Position numbers and translations under genes: made by a program. Below are positions 24,447 through 34,391 of a stretch of DNA of 64,000 bases, piece by piece (position 1 is the first letter of the stretch; each line of letters starts with the position of its first letter). Under the pieces are notes generated by a model that was given only the letters and a program-made list of their open reading frames with translations, was not told where the DNA came from and made no database searches. The DNA lies in assembly GCF_029203305.1 (NCBI RefSeq), contig NC_089464.1, positions 434,001 to 498,000 of the forward strand, given 5' to 3'. Source of the DNA: Yamadazyma tenuis (Eukaryota; Ascomycota; Pichiomycetes; Serinales; Debaryomycetaceae).

Positions 24447-26735
24447 TCACTTAAGCTGAGAAGTCTGGAGCAAGGCTGTGAGGTTTTCTTTAAAGTTGGG
24501 GAACATTTTCTCCTGGTTTTCAAAGGCTGCTAAATCCTCATTGAGTCTTGCACCTAAACTCGAGAAGTTATCATCATTAATGTCCTTCATAGCTTCACGC
24601 AGAGCTCTATTCTTTAGATTTACTTGCCTTCTATAAGAAAACCCCTTTATATCCCACTTTAATTCTCTAGCAATCTCAAATATCCGGTTCATTTCAGATG
24701 ACTTCGATTTAATTCCATGAGATACCAACATTTTATACCATGACTCGGCTTGTTTGAATTGACCATTTTGGTAGTGGTATATGATGAAAGGATATAGTTG
24801 ATTGAACGTAAAGGGAAGCTTATATGACCTGCTTACACGGATGAATTCTGAAGCTGAAGAGAGGTCATTGTGAAGAATTAAACTGCTGTATATCATCAAC
24901 TCGAATGGATATGGCTTTATAAGAGATGGATTTAACTTGAAACTTTTGAAAAATCCCAAAAGAACTGCTCTGGCCGTATCGTAGTTGTTCTTGTCTCTTA
25001 TCAACTTCATTTTGTTACTTGTGGGGTCTACCTTCATCGAATAATTAAGAAACAATGTAACGATTGAATCAGATATCTTTCTCTCGTTCAAGAAAACATG
25101 CTTTGACGTCTTTATTTTTCCCAAGTAGATCATGAAAAGCCGGAAAATGAATTCAGGTGTTATCTCTTCTCTGGGTGTATTCTGTAAACTTGTAGTGTAG
25201 ATGTGGTAGAGGCTTTCATGGGAAAATCTTACCCCTGTTAAGTTTTGGTCGACAGAAGCCAGAACTATGTTGGGAGACTTCACATACTCTAACTTCGTAG
25301 AGCCAAAAGCAACACTGAGAATTCGAAACCCGTTCAACAAATCTGTTATTGAAATATCTTGATCGGGACTTCGGAAAAGAGTTGTAGCATAACCTAGCAA
25401 AACCTTTGGAGAATCTGAAAACTTGCCGGCCATTAGTTTGAAAATATTATCCACAAGTACTTTTTTCTCTCTTCCATTCAAAGCATCCAACTTGATACTG
25501 TTAATAACCACAATAGCCTCATCATAAAATCCTTGCTCCATTAAATTACTCATGATTGTTGAGAGAATTTCGAACTTGATTTCTATGTTGTTTTTCAACA
25601 TGTAATGAATGATCTTGATGGATGCATCAGCCCCTTTAAAAGTCATCAAATAAAATAATACCGTCCTCATGATGTTTTGTACCCTAGATGATATCATCTC
25701 TTCTGCATTATCTAATACAAACACACTGTTCTCAATCTCAGTGCAATTTTGTTCGAACTTAGAAACCAAAATGTCCAAATACATATTGGAGTCCGCTAGA
25801 TCCTTTCGCTTGATAGCCTGGAAGGTGAACATCCGAATGTTATCAAAACTAAAAAAGTAAAGCATTTTTTGCTTAAGTGTTTCGTTTGTGATTGGCTTAA
25901 CCGTATCATGCCACTTAGCATTCAACTGTCCCGTTCGAACAATATACTTTTCAATTTCACTTCCTTTACTTAATTGGTACTGTAGTTGCCTGAGAATGGA
26001 TAAATCTTCTGGTATAAAATTAATGTTTACCATGTAACTGTACATTTCAGCTTTTCTTGGAGTAGGAGTCATTGTCATAACTTTTTTAAACAATTCGGTG
26101 GGTACCACGATTGGATGAGTATTGACCACGTTTAATAGTGACATGTGGTTTAAGTATGTGCATAGCAAATCTATGGGCAGCTGGTCTTCTGTGTTCACTA
26201 TCATCTCCATGATGTACAAAAATAGCTGTCTAAATCTTTCCGATTTAACATCTTCAAGCATCTCAATCACAGAAAGTTTTGGGAAATTGTTACTGTAAAG
26301 CCTTCTTAGACTAACAAGAACTGCCATCTTTATAGTGTCATTGGGTATACTATTAATGAGATATGCAATAAGCCGATGATCTCGTAGTAAGTTTTGTTCC
26401 ACTATTTGTGCAACTTTGGTACAAAACCCATGGGCATCTTCAATACGTTGCACAGGAAGGCGGATTAACTCTCTATATTCTGATACAGATAGTCCAAGTA
26501 TATCTTCCTTTGTCATACTGAATAGTGGGTTCTTGGAAGAGTTCGAACTCAGCTCCTGATAACCATTTCTCGAGAATATATTCTTACCAAACAGAGGTAA
26601 GAATGTTGATTTTAATACCAGCTTTTTAAATACTGGGACTTGACTGAAACCACGCACACCTGAAGAATGAATAGGAAATATTATGTATCCTGATGAGCCC
26701 CTTAGTATCCACTCCCGGGCCTTGGGTTTCATCAT
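24447..26735 (-). CDS. Mitochondrial protein, PPR/helical-repeat-like, function unknown
   Basis: The open frame starts at a TTG at 26819, but the first ATG is at 26735 (MMKPKAREWILRGSSGY) and gives 762 residues. The start is rich in Arg, Lys, Ser and hydrophobics with no acidic residue apart from one Glu for about 60 residues, a typical matrix presequence. The rest is predicted helix after helix, with short units such as ASIKIIHYMLKNNIEIKFEILSTIM and QAESWYKMLVSHGIKSKSSEMNRIF that look like degenerate pentatricopeptide repeats. This fits a yeast mitochondrial mRNA-specific translation or stability factor (Aep/Pet309/Atp22 type), but the target cannot be named. It lies 117 bp downstream of the PQ-loop gene on the same strand. 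Confidence 0.75.
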   Translation of the reverse strand: MMKPKAREWILRGSSGYIIFPIHSSGVRGFSQVPVFKKLVLKSTFLPLFGKNIFSRNGYQELSSNSSKNPLFSMTKEDILGLSVSEYRELIRLPVQRIEDAHGFCTKVAQIVEQNLLRDHRLIAYLINSIPNDTIKMAVLVSLRRLYSNNFPKLSVIEMLEDVKSERFRQLFLYIMEMIVNTEDQLPIDLLCTYLNHMSLLNVVNTHPIVVPTELFKKVMTMTPTPRKAEMYSYMVNINFIPEDLSILRQLQYQLSKGSEIEKYIVRTGQLNAKWHDTVKPITNETLKQKMLYFFSFDNIRMFTFQAIKRKDLADSNMYLDILVSKFEQNCTEIENSVFVLDNAEEMISSRVQNIMRTVLFYLMTFKGADASIKIIHYMLKNNIEIKFEILSTIMSNLMEQGFYDEAIVVINSIKLDALNGREKKVLVDNIFKLMAGKFSDSPKVLLGYATTLFRSPDQDISITDLLNGFRILSVAFGSTKLEYVKSPNIVLASVDQNLTGVRFSHESLYHIYTTSLQNTPREEITPEFIFRLFMIYLGKIKTSKHVFLNERKISDSIVTLFLNYSMKVDPTSNKMKLIRDKNNYDTARAVLLGFFKSFKLNPSLIKPYPFELMIYSSLILHNDLSSASEFIRVSRSYKLPFTFNQLYPFIIYHYQNGQFKQAESWYKMLVSHGIKSKSSEMNRIFEIARELKWDIKGFSYRRQVNLKNRALREAMKDINDDNFSSLGARLNEDLAAFENQEKMFPNFKENLTALLQTSQLK

Positions 26736-26852
26736 GTTTGGGATCTTTGAAGTATTTAGGATAAGAATCAAACTTTTCCTTTCTCCGCGAAGCAGCAGCT
26801 GCAAAAATCTGAGACCCAAAGAATACTAAGTTTGGTATTTTATTTCTATACG

Positions 26853-27806
26853 CTACATCAACGAACTAGATTCATAACTGGTTCTTGAAACTTCAGAGTC
26901 GGATCCTTCAAAATTATCCATCCGCATTTGGATTGTCTCTTTCCCAGCATTCCTGTAAAGCCTTCTTTGGTAGAAGTATAAAAAGTCAAAGATGCAAGTT
27001 CCAGCACTACCCAAAATATATGGAAGCTCTTTCATAAAAAATATCGATTTGTTATCTCCGTTCACAAACTCACAACTGGTAAGAATGGAGAATGTGTAAG
27101 TCAAGTTTCCAAGTAGTGCTGCTCCAAATAATATAGAATTGATTCCGTCTACTGATTTTCGTTGATAGTTCTTTAGTAGCTGGGGACACCGAGAGGCTAT
27201 GTACACGACTGTACAACACCAAGCAAGAAATATTCCAAGCAGTTCCCCTCGAATCCCTACTGATGTATCATCAGCTCTCACGGTTAGTATCGGTAATGAA
27301 TTAGCTATTCCAACTAAAGAAGCAGTGACGATAGTTTTCTGAACAGGGCTTGAACCTGTAGAATCATATTTTCCTGATGGTGAAAGTGAGGATGAATTTG
27401 AATCGATAACGGCATGATGACGAACGTGGACAGAGTTATCATCAGCATGAATAGAAGCCGAATCAAAAGCTTCAGGAGCAATTTCTAACGGGGTATAAAC
27501 ACCACCATGATGTTTTGGGTAGACACTGTTATAGTAATAGTACTGTGTACATAGCGTTATATCATTTAATATGAAGAATAAGCTCAAATAAAGCTGAAAT
27601 TTCAATACCACGTCGTTAAGTAAACAACTTGAAAAGCTCAAAAAGTCACCCATAAACCACAACAACAAGAAAGTAGGAGATATTCCTTCGGCAGACTGGT
27701 TTCTGTAATTGGTAATGATTTGGGGTAACTGTGCAAATATCCAGCTAGCCAATGACAAAGAGCTGAAGCAATTGGAGACTAAGGACCAGCCTGAACAGTC
27801 TACCAT
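26853..27806 (-). CDS. YPQ2: Vacuolar PQ-loop basic amino-acid transporter (Ypq/Rtc2 type)
   Basis: A 317-residue seven-helix membrane protein with two PQ-loop repeats: LPQIITNYRNQSAEGISPTF near residue 27 and CPQLLKNYQRKSVDGINSILF in the second half. The two repeats are separated by a hydrophilic His/Ser-rich loop. This is the cystinosin/Ypq family, which exports cationic amino acids across the vacuolar or lysosomal membrane. The spacing and the S-x-E/D-G-I/S after each PQ are canonical. Whether it is the Ypq1, Ypq2 or Ypq3 type is not resolved, and the symbol is a family assignment. Confidence 0.82.
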   Translation of the reverse strand: MVDCSGWSLVSNCFSSLSLASWIFAQLPQIITNYRNQSAEGISPTFLLLWFMGDFLSFSSCLLNDVVLKFQLYLSLFFILNDITLCTQYYYYNSVYPKHHGGVYTPLEIAPEAFDSASIHADDNSVHVRHHAVIDSNSSSLSPSGKYDSTGSSPVQKTIVTASLVGIANSLPILTVRADDTSVGIRGELLGIFLAWCCTVVYIASRCPQLLKNYQRKSVDGINSILFGAALLGNLTYTFSILTSCEFVNGDNKSIFFMKELPYILGSAGTCIFDFLYFYQRRLYRNAGKETIQMRMDNFEGSDSEVSRTSYESSSLM

Positions 27807-28149
27807 GGGGAGATACTTTCAGTTTTTAGTTGCGTCTCTTATCAACGCGATGGTCAAGACACGAAGTGTATAGCTCGGATTCGGGGTGAACAGCTATGTG
27901 ATACCCTAAAGTCTTAAATAGGAACTTATACAGTACCGTATACTTAGAACTGAAGTACTGATTAGTAGTATAAGACATCCTCATGCACCACTGTGCTTAA
28001 GCCATAATTTATATCTGAAATCTTTAGTCTCTACCATCCTCTGCTTCAAGAACATCCTGAGCATCTCAGGTGAAAGGAGTCAAGCAGCAGATATCATCCA
28101 ATATATCATACACCTTGACTTTGTAATCCCAAAGAATGCCACCTGCAAG
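27807..28149. other. Intergenic region upstream of the PQ-loop gene
   Basis: About 340 bp, no gene seen. GATCACGTGACC (a CACGTG E-box, Cbf1/bHLH type) sits just outside its right end, at about 28164-28175 in the small ORF. Confidence 0.4.
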
Positions 28150-28269
28150 TTACTTTCTTTTGATCACGTGACCGGGATGGATCGCACTGTGCCAAACCGC
28201 GAACGTCGAGAGGACGATGATCATCACTAGCCATACCAAAAGTGGATCCTCGTACCTGGCAGAAGCCAT
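28150..28269 (-). CDS. Small single-pass membrane ORF, 39 codons
   Basis: ATG at 28269. The product has a short charged start (MASARYEDP), one hydrophobic stretch (LLVWLVMIIVLSTFAVW) and a basic tail ending VIKRK, so it looks like a tail-in-cytosol micro-protein with one membrane span and a possible dilysine-like end (KRK). The open frame continues upstream only through a GTG, so this ATG is the start. It is divergent from the Myb gene with 110 bp between the ATGs, a normal promoter distance. I do not recognise a family, and it may be chance. Confidence 0.45.
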   Translation of the reverse strand: MASARYEDPLLVWLVMIIVLSTFAVWHSAIHPGHVIKRK

Positions 28270-28379
28270 ATTTATTTTGTCATCAAACAACGGCCATCCA
28301 GAAGTATTCCTGTATTCTCGTACATAGATACTATCAAAACATTTATTTTTGGTTTCCTGTACAGATAAATTGCTAGGAA

Positions 28380-29963
28380 ATGAGTACACATAATGAAGTC
28401 AAAGCTTCCGGAAGCGCTTCACCTGACAGTAAAGGAATGTCTAGGACTCCTACTTCTTGGGATCCTGAGGATGATATTCTCTTGATGCACTTGAAAGATC
28501 AACAGAAGTTAGGTTGGAAAGCTATTGCCAGTCATTTTCAAAATAGAACCCCCAATGCTTGTCAGTTCAGATGGAGACGATTAAAACTGGGAAACTTAAA
28601 AAATCCTCCCAAATCAGCATCCTCTTTGGGTCCTGCAGCGACAGTGACAGAGTCATTTAAGTCTGTTGATAACAATCCAAGTGACCAAGGACACAAGAAA
28701 CAAAAAAAGTATGCCTTCCCCAATACCAAGGCTGGGCACCACCATGGCACTGGATTTCCAAGTGCCTACACGCCTATTCCTGCTTCATCTTTCCCTGTGT
28801 ATGATAACAATGTCGGCAATGCTCTTGCGGGCTTGAATGCATTATCTAACAACACTTCGACTATGTCTTCACCAATGCCGATATCTAATAACTCCCCTGT
28901 TTCGAATACTGAGGGTCACAACTCCCCAGCTGTTCCTCCGCAGACTACAAATAACTATGAGCACTCTCCCAATTCAGAGCTTTCTTTGGATCCTACTCAC
29001 CATGGAGGTGTACCTACAGATGGAGGGGGTTATTATGCTGATATCTCTGTGGACCCCACTATGAACTTACCACACCATCAACCACATCCGCATCCTAGCT
29101 CTGGAATCACTCCCCGAAACTCTACATCAGGACCTTCTTCTACTTCTAGTGGGAGCGGTATAGGTGCTTCTTCAAGTGGAACTCCTACTATTCAACACAA
29201 TAATTCTATCATTCAAATTGTTAAGGGTGGTGACGACCGTAACCTGATCTCATCGGCCAGAGATAGTATATCTTCACTTCCCTCAAAGTCTATGAATATC
29301 CCTCATCATCAACAGAACAGTACGGCATTGGCACATTTGCCCATTATTTTTGGGTCGAATGGCAGTATTAGTGGGCCATCAAGAAACTCAAGTATCTCAC
29401 ATTCCACGACTGTGCCGAGCTTAAGGAATGGCAGTATAGTTGGAGCCTCTCTGGGATACTTTTCTCGATCTGGATCGGTGGTTATTCCGTTGTCTGAGAA
29501 AAAGGACGAACTCAAGGCTATAAGAAAACTTGATAAACATCGGAAAGCTGCCAACAAAGATGCTAAGCGTAAGAAAGGAGTTAAAGAGCAAGTATTAAAG
29601 TTACCTTGGAGTATGGAAGAAGACGAACTACTTATTAACAGACGTAATCGGGAACTTTCGTTCGCAGAATTGTCTATACTTTTACCTCAACGTACAGAAG
29701 GAGAAATTTGGGCCCGGATTGATTACCTAGAGAAATTAAGAAATGGATCTCGCTCCAGTGTAGCTAGGGAAAGAAGAAGAAGACAATCATCTATTGGTTT
29801 GGATGATGTTGAAGACTTTTATATGAGTGATATCGGTGTCGTGACGGAAGACGATGATGATGACGAGGTGTTGTTGGAGGTGGAGGATATACCTCAAGCC
29901 CATAGACGTGGACTAAAAAGGCGAGCAAGCTCGGCGGTGAATCCACTTACTGTGAATCACTAG
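28380..29963 (+). CDS. DOT6: Myb/SANT transcription factor, Dot6/Tod6-like
   Basis: A 527-residue DNA-binding protein with an N-terminal SANT/Myb repeat (about residues 24-70), reading SWDPEDDILLMHLKDQQKLGWKAIASHFQNRTPNACQFRWRRL across the window of the motif. This is the signature of Dot6/Tod6, which bind the PAC element and repress ribosome-biogenesis genes when TORC1/PKA activity is low. A second SANT-like segment follows near residue 415 (PWSMEEDELLINRRNRELSFAE). The spacer is Ser/Asn/His-rich with RxxS sites (RNSSIS, RSGSVV) that fit PKA or Sch9 phosphorylation. It ends in an acidic patch followed by a basic RRGLKRRASS. The CTG clade is usually described with a single Dot6-type gene, but the exact paralogue is inferred. 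Confidence 0.75.
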   Translation: MSTHNEVKASGSASPDSKGMSRTPTSWDPEDDILLMHLKDQQKLGWKAIASHFQNRTPNACQFRWRRLKLGNLKNPPKSASSLGPAATVTESFKSVDNNPSDQGHKKQKKYAFPNTKAGHHHGTGFPSAYTPIPASSFPVYDNNVGNALAGLNALSNNTSTMSSPMPISNNSPVSNTEGHNSPAVPPQTTNNYEHSPNSELSLDPTHHGGVPTDGGGYYADISVDPTMNLPHHQPHPHPSSGITPRNSTSGPSSTSSGSGIGASSSGTPTIQHNNSIIQIVKGGDDRNLISSARDSISSLPSKSMNIPHHQQNSTALAHLPIIFGSNGSISGPSRNSSISHSTTVPSLRNGSIVGASLGYFSRSGSVVIPLSEKKDELKAIRKLDKHRKAANKDAKRKKGVKEQVLKLPWSMEEDELLINRRNRELSFAELSILLPQRTEGEIWARIDYLEKLRNGSRSSVARERRRRQSSIGLDDVEDFYMSDIGVVTEDDDDDEVLLEVEDIPQAHRRGLKRRASSAVNPLTVNH

Positions 29964-30070
29964 TGTTTATTACTTCAATTCCTTGTCCTTCTTGTGTAAC
30001 GTTTTGTAATTATATTGTCTTATTAACAAAAATTTAATTTAAGGGATCTCTTGCTTCAAGCTTCTAATAA

Positions 30071-30646
30071 TTAGTAAAGCTTTAAATCTCCAGTAATTTG
30101 ATCTAAAACTACTTTAGGGGCTGGTCCGAGGCCTAATACTGTTGCTGACCCAGATTCCACTTGGGTTCTACCTGCATCATGGACTATATAACAATTTACT
30201 CCGAGTGAAATGGCCTGCGCAAATAAAGTATCCATCCCCTCTTGGTCAGGAACTTGAAGGGTGATTTTAGCTTGTCCATTACCGTATTCCCATCTTGTAA
30301 GCATCTCAGGATTATAAGCTGGAGACTGAGGATTACTCATTTTTTTGTATAACGCTAGGGTTGCATGAGAACATTGAGCAGCACCTTTTCCTTTCCCCAT
30401 TTTTAAGTCTTGGCGAACCACTAAGGTCATTCTAACCTCACCGCTTATTTGGTTCAATTCTGAAGAATCAACATCGACGCCTTCATCCTCTTCCTCAGTT
30501 TCTTCTTCAGTTTCGTCTAAAATTGTGAATGAGCATTTACTTCGGTTAGTAGAGTAACAACCACGCTTAGCTAAAAGCCAACTCAGAAATAATCCTGTTA
30601 TGAAGCTCACAGCAACCACTGAAATAAATCCGACAGTTCTGCTCAT
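30071..30646 (-). CDS. PTH2: Peptidyl-tRNA hydrolase 2
   Basis: Pth2-type hydrolase, which frees tRNA from stalled peptidyl-tRNA; in yeast it is anchored at the outer mitochondrial membrane. The 191 residues have an N-terminal membrane anchor (about 5-26), an acidic linker (EETEEETEEEDEG) and the catalytic domain. That domain has VVRQDLKMGKGKGAAQCSHA, with the active-site Lys and Asp region, W.YGNGQAKITLQV, VHDAGRTQVESGSATVLGLGPAP and the ITGDLKLY end. Length and ends match the family closely. It is convergent with the Myb gene and 79 bp downstream of the KRE28-like gene. Confidence 0.95.
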   Translation of the reverse strand: MSRTVGFISVVAVSFITGLFLSWLLAKRGCYSTNRSKCSFTILDETEEETEEEDEGVDVDSSELNQISGEVRMTLVVRQDLKMGKGKGAAQCSHATLALYKKMSNPQSPAYNPEMLTRWEYGNGQAKITLQVPDQEGMDTLFAQAISLGVNCYIVHDAGRTQVESGSATVLGLGPAPKVVLDQITGDLKLY

Positions 30647-30724
30647 CTCAAATGCATTTGATTTTTCTGACCTTTGATTACGATGCGGAACTTAAAGCTC
30701 AAAGATCCAAGTTACATTATGGTC

Positions 30725-31660
30725 CTACATAAATAGTTTACATATTATCTCCAGAAGCTGTCTGACTTTATCATTGGAAGTATTGTATGTGATCAGGTCG
30801 ATATTAGCGTTGGTGTCTAAAATAGCTAGACTGTACTTATTCAACTTAATCTCATACTTACTGAAATTGAGAAGTATGATGTCGTCTTGAATGGTTGTGT
30901 CGAGCCTAAAAGTGTTGAAATTGCCCAATAGTTTGTTCATAGTGACTAACCAATGCCCAAGTATGGAGTGGTCATTAACCGCGTCTTGATTGCCTGTAAC
31001 ATTTTTAGCTATCGTTTGTTGCAATTCCTTCAATTTAGATTCCAATTCCTTGATATAAGACTCTTTTACGTTTGAGTGTCCTTTCACAACCTCAATCTGC
31101 TCATTTGTCTCTTTCAATGTCATGTCTTGGCTGTCTCTGTCATTTTGTTGACTATCAATGTAATTTAGAATAGCATTATCGTTGTCACTTTTATGTAACT
31201 TGGACATATCCATGTTGTTTAATAGCAGATTATAGGTACCAATGTCCTCTTTTTCAAACTCAGATTCCATCAATGATATCTCTACGGTTAATGTGTTAAG
31301 TTTGCTTAACTGTGAAGCTTGCATTTTGTACAAGTGTAACAACTGGGCCGTTGTCCCTTCGATTTCATTCTGCTTCAAGACCACAGAATTCTCAAGACCT
31401 TCCAAAGTGGCCTTAACTTGTCTATTACCTTTTTCCATATCACCGAAGTCATGTTGCTCTTCGTTTAAAACTATTCTTAAAAACTTATCCCTGGCTTCTT
31501 GTTCCAAATAGGTAAACTTCAATCTCTCAAAGCGCTCCTTCAGTCTGTTGAACTCGTTTTCAATGGTTACAGGAGTGATAATTTTCCTTATTCCATCCAC
31601 GCCAGCCCTAAACTCGCTCTTTGAATTGTACAAAGATATGTTCTGATCTAATTCAAGCAT
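30725..31660 (-). CDS. KRE28: Kinetochore protein of the Kre28/Sos7 family
   Basis: A 311-residue coiled-coil protein. The N-terminal part contains NEFNRLKERFERLKFTYLEQEARDKFLR (read across residues about 36-63), the signature of the Sos7/Kre28 (Zwint-like) partner of Spc105/KNL1 in the outer kinetochore. Coiled coil then runs to about residue 225, followed by a compact C-terminal domain with HSILGHWLVTMNKLLGNFN, which would be the RWD-like Spc105-binding end. It is shorter than baker's yeast Kre28 (385). Assignment rests on this motif and the overall layout, so moderate confidence. Confidence 0.68.
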   Translation of the reverse strand: MLELDQNISLYNSKSEFRAGVDGIRKIITPVTIENEFNRLKERFERLKFTYLEQEARDKFLRIVLNEEQHDFGDMEKGNRQVKATLEGLENSVVLKQNEIEGTTAQLLHLYKMQASQLSKLNTLTVEISLMESEFEKEDIGTYNLLLNNMDMSKLHKSDNDNAILNYIDSQQNDRDSQDMTLKETNEQIEVVKGHSNVKESYIKELESKLKELQQTIAKNVTGNQDAVNDHSILGHWLVTMNKLLGNFNTFRLDTTIQDDIILLNFSKYEIKLNKYSLAILDTNANIDLITYNTSNDKVRQLLEIICKLFM

Positions 31661-31936
31661 CCCTGTTGTTAAATCAAAACAAACGTTTTCGCGTCTTCAC
31701 AAATATTGTTTCTCATCTCACGTTAAAAAACCTTGATACCAAATCTCCTGATCAAAGAGGGGTCCCCCCCAACTACATTCACTGAGTGTGCTTGCGGCTA
31801 CTAATATATATTCACTGAAAATAATTTCAATTAATTCTTACCCATACATCAACTGTTTTTCTCCTTCACAAACAAACAAATAATGCAGAAACAAATCCAA
31901 TATTTTTTTTGCTATTCTAATCATCTACTATTCTGA

Positions 31937-33661
31937 TCATTTGCTAATTCCAACATCCTTCACCTTCTTAATTTCCTCACTTAAAACCACCGGAACTTCC
32001 ACTGCCTCGTGTTCCAAAATTGAATTTGAAGGTCTGACTTTTGAACCTTCCCTGCTTCTATCACTTGGTGTCATAACCAAATCGTTGAAGTTCAACTTAG
32101 CATCATCATCAAGGTCATCAGCCGTTTCGTTCCATTCTAACAACTCCTTTTCATGTTCTCTTTCAATTGCGTATTCGACAGCGTCCAAAACAGTGTCAAC
32201 AAGTTTCTTTGGCTTATACTTTGGCACGGTACCCTCTTGATAAACACCAGTTTTCACCAAAATGGAGTGCCATGAAACGTCATGGGAATTTGCAAATCTT
32301 ATATCGCTTTCTGGAGTATCGCCGACGAAGTAAACTGTTGAAGCAGGAGGTAACTCTAAAGTAATAGACTCGGATTTTTCAACCGCCAATTTCTTAGCCT
32401 GCTTCTTCAAGTCCTTTAGTTCGAGGTCATCATCTTCAGATTCTGATTCTGAATAGTTGTAACTTTCTAGTTTCTGCTGATTAATAATTTCTTCACCTCT
32501 CTCGTTGATCAAAATATCTGCATCTTCTGCATTTGGGTCATTGATAGACAATTTCTTTAAATGTTCATCCAAGACTCCTTTTCTCCATTTAGTCAAAATC
32601 TTGTTCGCAAATTGAAAAGTACCCTTTTGTGGTTTACCAAATCTGTTGACTTTCAACTCCTTGCCGGTATGTTCTCTGTACAAAGCAGCAATTGATACCT
32701 GCAAGGCCCCCATCCCATATCTTGAAAGCTTGTAGTTAGTAGCCCAAATAAAATCTGAATGTGCAAAGTAAATGGATGGCCCCTCGTCAAATGTTTTCGA
32801 CTCAGTACTCATAACACCCTTTTTGCTCAATAACAATTCTAAGATAATCTGTTGGTCGGCTGCCCAATTTCTAGAATCAGCAAATACCAAAATAGCATCA
32901 ATACTGATCTTTGAAAAATCTGCATCCTTGCAGCACTTTAATTCGTCTTCAGTAAGATCATGGTAAGGCGAAACCGCTGGATTCCATTTCATCACATCCA
33001 ATGGAGTATAGACATTTTTGAAACCGTAAGATTCAGCAACATTTCTGCAAACATTTCCAACACCCCCCACAACAAGCACCGTTTCATACACACCTACCAA
33101 ATCTTTCATGGGAGTATGACCTTGAATTATTTGGTCAGGAGTAATAGTACAATCCAATCTCCTTGACAAATCTTCAGATCTAGCGCTTTCTGGCTTACCG
33201 CCCCCATTGGTTACAAATAAATAAGGAACTTTTATGTTATATTTGTTTTCCCCATTTAATAACTTCAAGGCTTTAACGGCTTGTGGAATTGTGTCTGGAC
33301 CTCTCAAAATAACGCCATCTATGTCAAAGCAAAACGCATAAGAAGCCACTCTAACATGATCAACTATCGCTTTCTTCTTTCTCTTAATAATTGAAGAGTT
33401 TCTTGACAATTTAGCCAAAGAATCCACCTTTCTCAAATTTTGAGAAGATGACTTGTTCAAAGAAGTTGTTGAAGATAACTTTGTCAAGCCAGTTTGCCAT
33501 TGGTTCAAGTCTGACAACGACAAAGAACTAACCCTGTGCTTTCTCAAGGTGGGCTGTAATTCATCGATTCCATCGTTATTTAGATAACTTTGGAAACCAG
33601 GAGACTTCTCCACGGTAACTGAAGAGGTGTTTGAAACTGTATCTGGGGAATCCCTTGACAT
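31937..33661 (-). CDS. HAD-superfamily hydrolase, CECR5/YKR070W-like
   Basis: The ATG at 33661 gives 574 residues; the frame opens two codons earlier at a TTG. The HAD core shows motif I FCFDIDGVILRGP (nucleophile Asp), motif II FVTNGGG, and motif IV VGDTPESDIRFAN near residue 465, in the order of the class IIA subfamily that includes human CECR5 and baker's yeast YKR070W (mitochondrial, function unknown). An N-terminal extension of about 100 residues is Ser-rich with RxxS sites. An acidic insert of about 90 residues lies between the cap and motif IV, and there is an added C-terminal tail. The product is longer than YKR070W (352), mostly through these low-complexity insertions. Confidence 0.85.
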   Translation of the reverse strand: MSRDSPDTVSNTSSVTVEKSPGFQSYLNNDGIDELQPTLRKHRVSSLSLSDLNQWQTGLTKLSSTTSLNKSSSQNLRKVDSLAKLSRNSSIIKRKKKAIVDHVRVASYAFCFDIDGVILRGPDTIPQAVKALKLLNGENKYNIKVPYLFVTNGGGKPESARSEDLSRRLDCTITPDQIIQGHTPMKDLVGVYETVLVVGGVGNVCRNVAESYGFKNVYTPLDVMKWNPAVSPYHDLTEDELKCCKDADFSKISIDAILVFADSRNWAADQQIILELLLSKKGVMSTESKTFDEGPSIYFAHSDFIWATNYKLSRYGMGALQVSIAALYREHTGKELKVNRFGKPQKGTFQFANKILTKWRKGVLDEHLKKLSINDPNAEDADILINERGEEIINQQKLESYNYSESESEDDDLELKDLKKQAKKLAVEKSESITLELPPASTVYFVGDTPESDIRFANSHDVSWHSILVKTGVYQEGTVPKYKPKKLVDTVLDAVEYAIEREHEKELLEWNETADDLDDDAKLNFNDLVMTPSDRSREGSKVRPSNSILEHEAVEVPVVLSEEIKKVKDVGISK

Positions 33662-34391
33662 GATCAATTCGAAATGTAAAAATAAATTTCAGACAGCAAG
33701 AGGGGGGGCTATCATGGGCTTTATAAATCCTCGAGCATCTGAGTACTAATTGTGCTGCGCACGTCTGATTGCTACTGTGTGGGCGCGAACACTATAACCT
33801 GGTGGTTACTGCACGAAGAAATTGCGTTAGCTTGCGCGTTGATAACTCCCTGCTCGAAACTCATAACCATTGTAAAGTCATGATGTATCAAAAGACTCCT
33901 GGGCTTCTAGTAAGAGTTGCTACAAGCACGACTAATTTACGATGGTATTAATTCGAAGCAAGAAATGCTTCAATCCACTGACGATTACTTAAAGAACCCG
34001 GCTTGAGCGTACGAGATGATCTGGGCCTTGTTGATTGCAAGGGTCTTATTTTCTAAGGTCAGGTCATTTTACCGGTGTTATAGAATTCGCCGCAATTCCA
34101 AATTGCTTTCGATGACATCACTCTACACCATCCAAAAATATGACCGTCACACACTTGTATTATTTGTGTCTTAGCATCGACTCCTCTTCAGGGCCATCCG
34201 TAGTTTCTATTTCCTTCTCTTCCTGTCATATCCTACCCTTATTCCACACGTATGTCACGTGTCTAAGGTTGACCGTCCAATAGAAATAGATTTTTGTGTT
34301 TACACTACCCGCGCTCTCTTCGGAAAAGTTTTCTCAAACCTAAGACATATCAAAATATTGTATCTTGTATCTTACAACCTTCTTACGTACC
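33662..34391. other. Divergent intergenic region, HAD gene / TOM7
   Basis: About 730 bp. It has AGGGGG (STRE-like) near 33702 close to the HAD gene, and TCACGTG (CACGTG box) near 34255-34261, about 130 bp upstream of the TOM7 ATG. No RNA gene was seen. Short ORFs here are not convincing. Confidence 0.45.
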
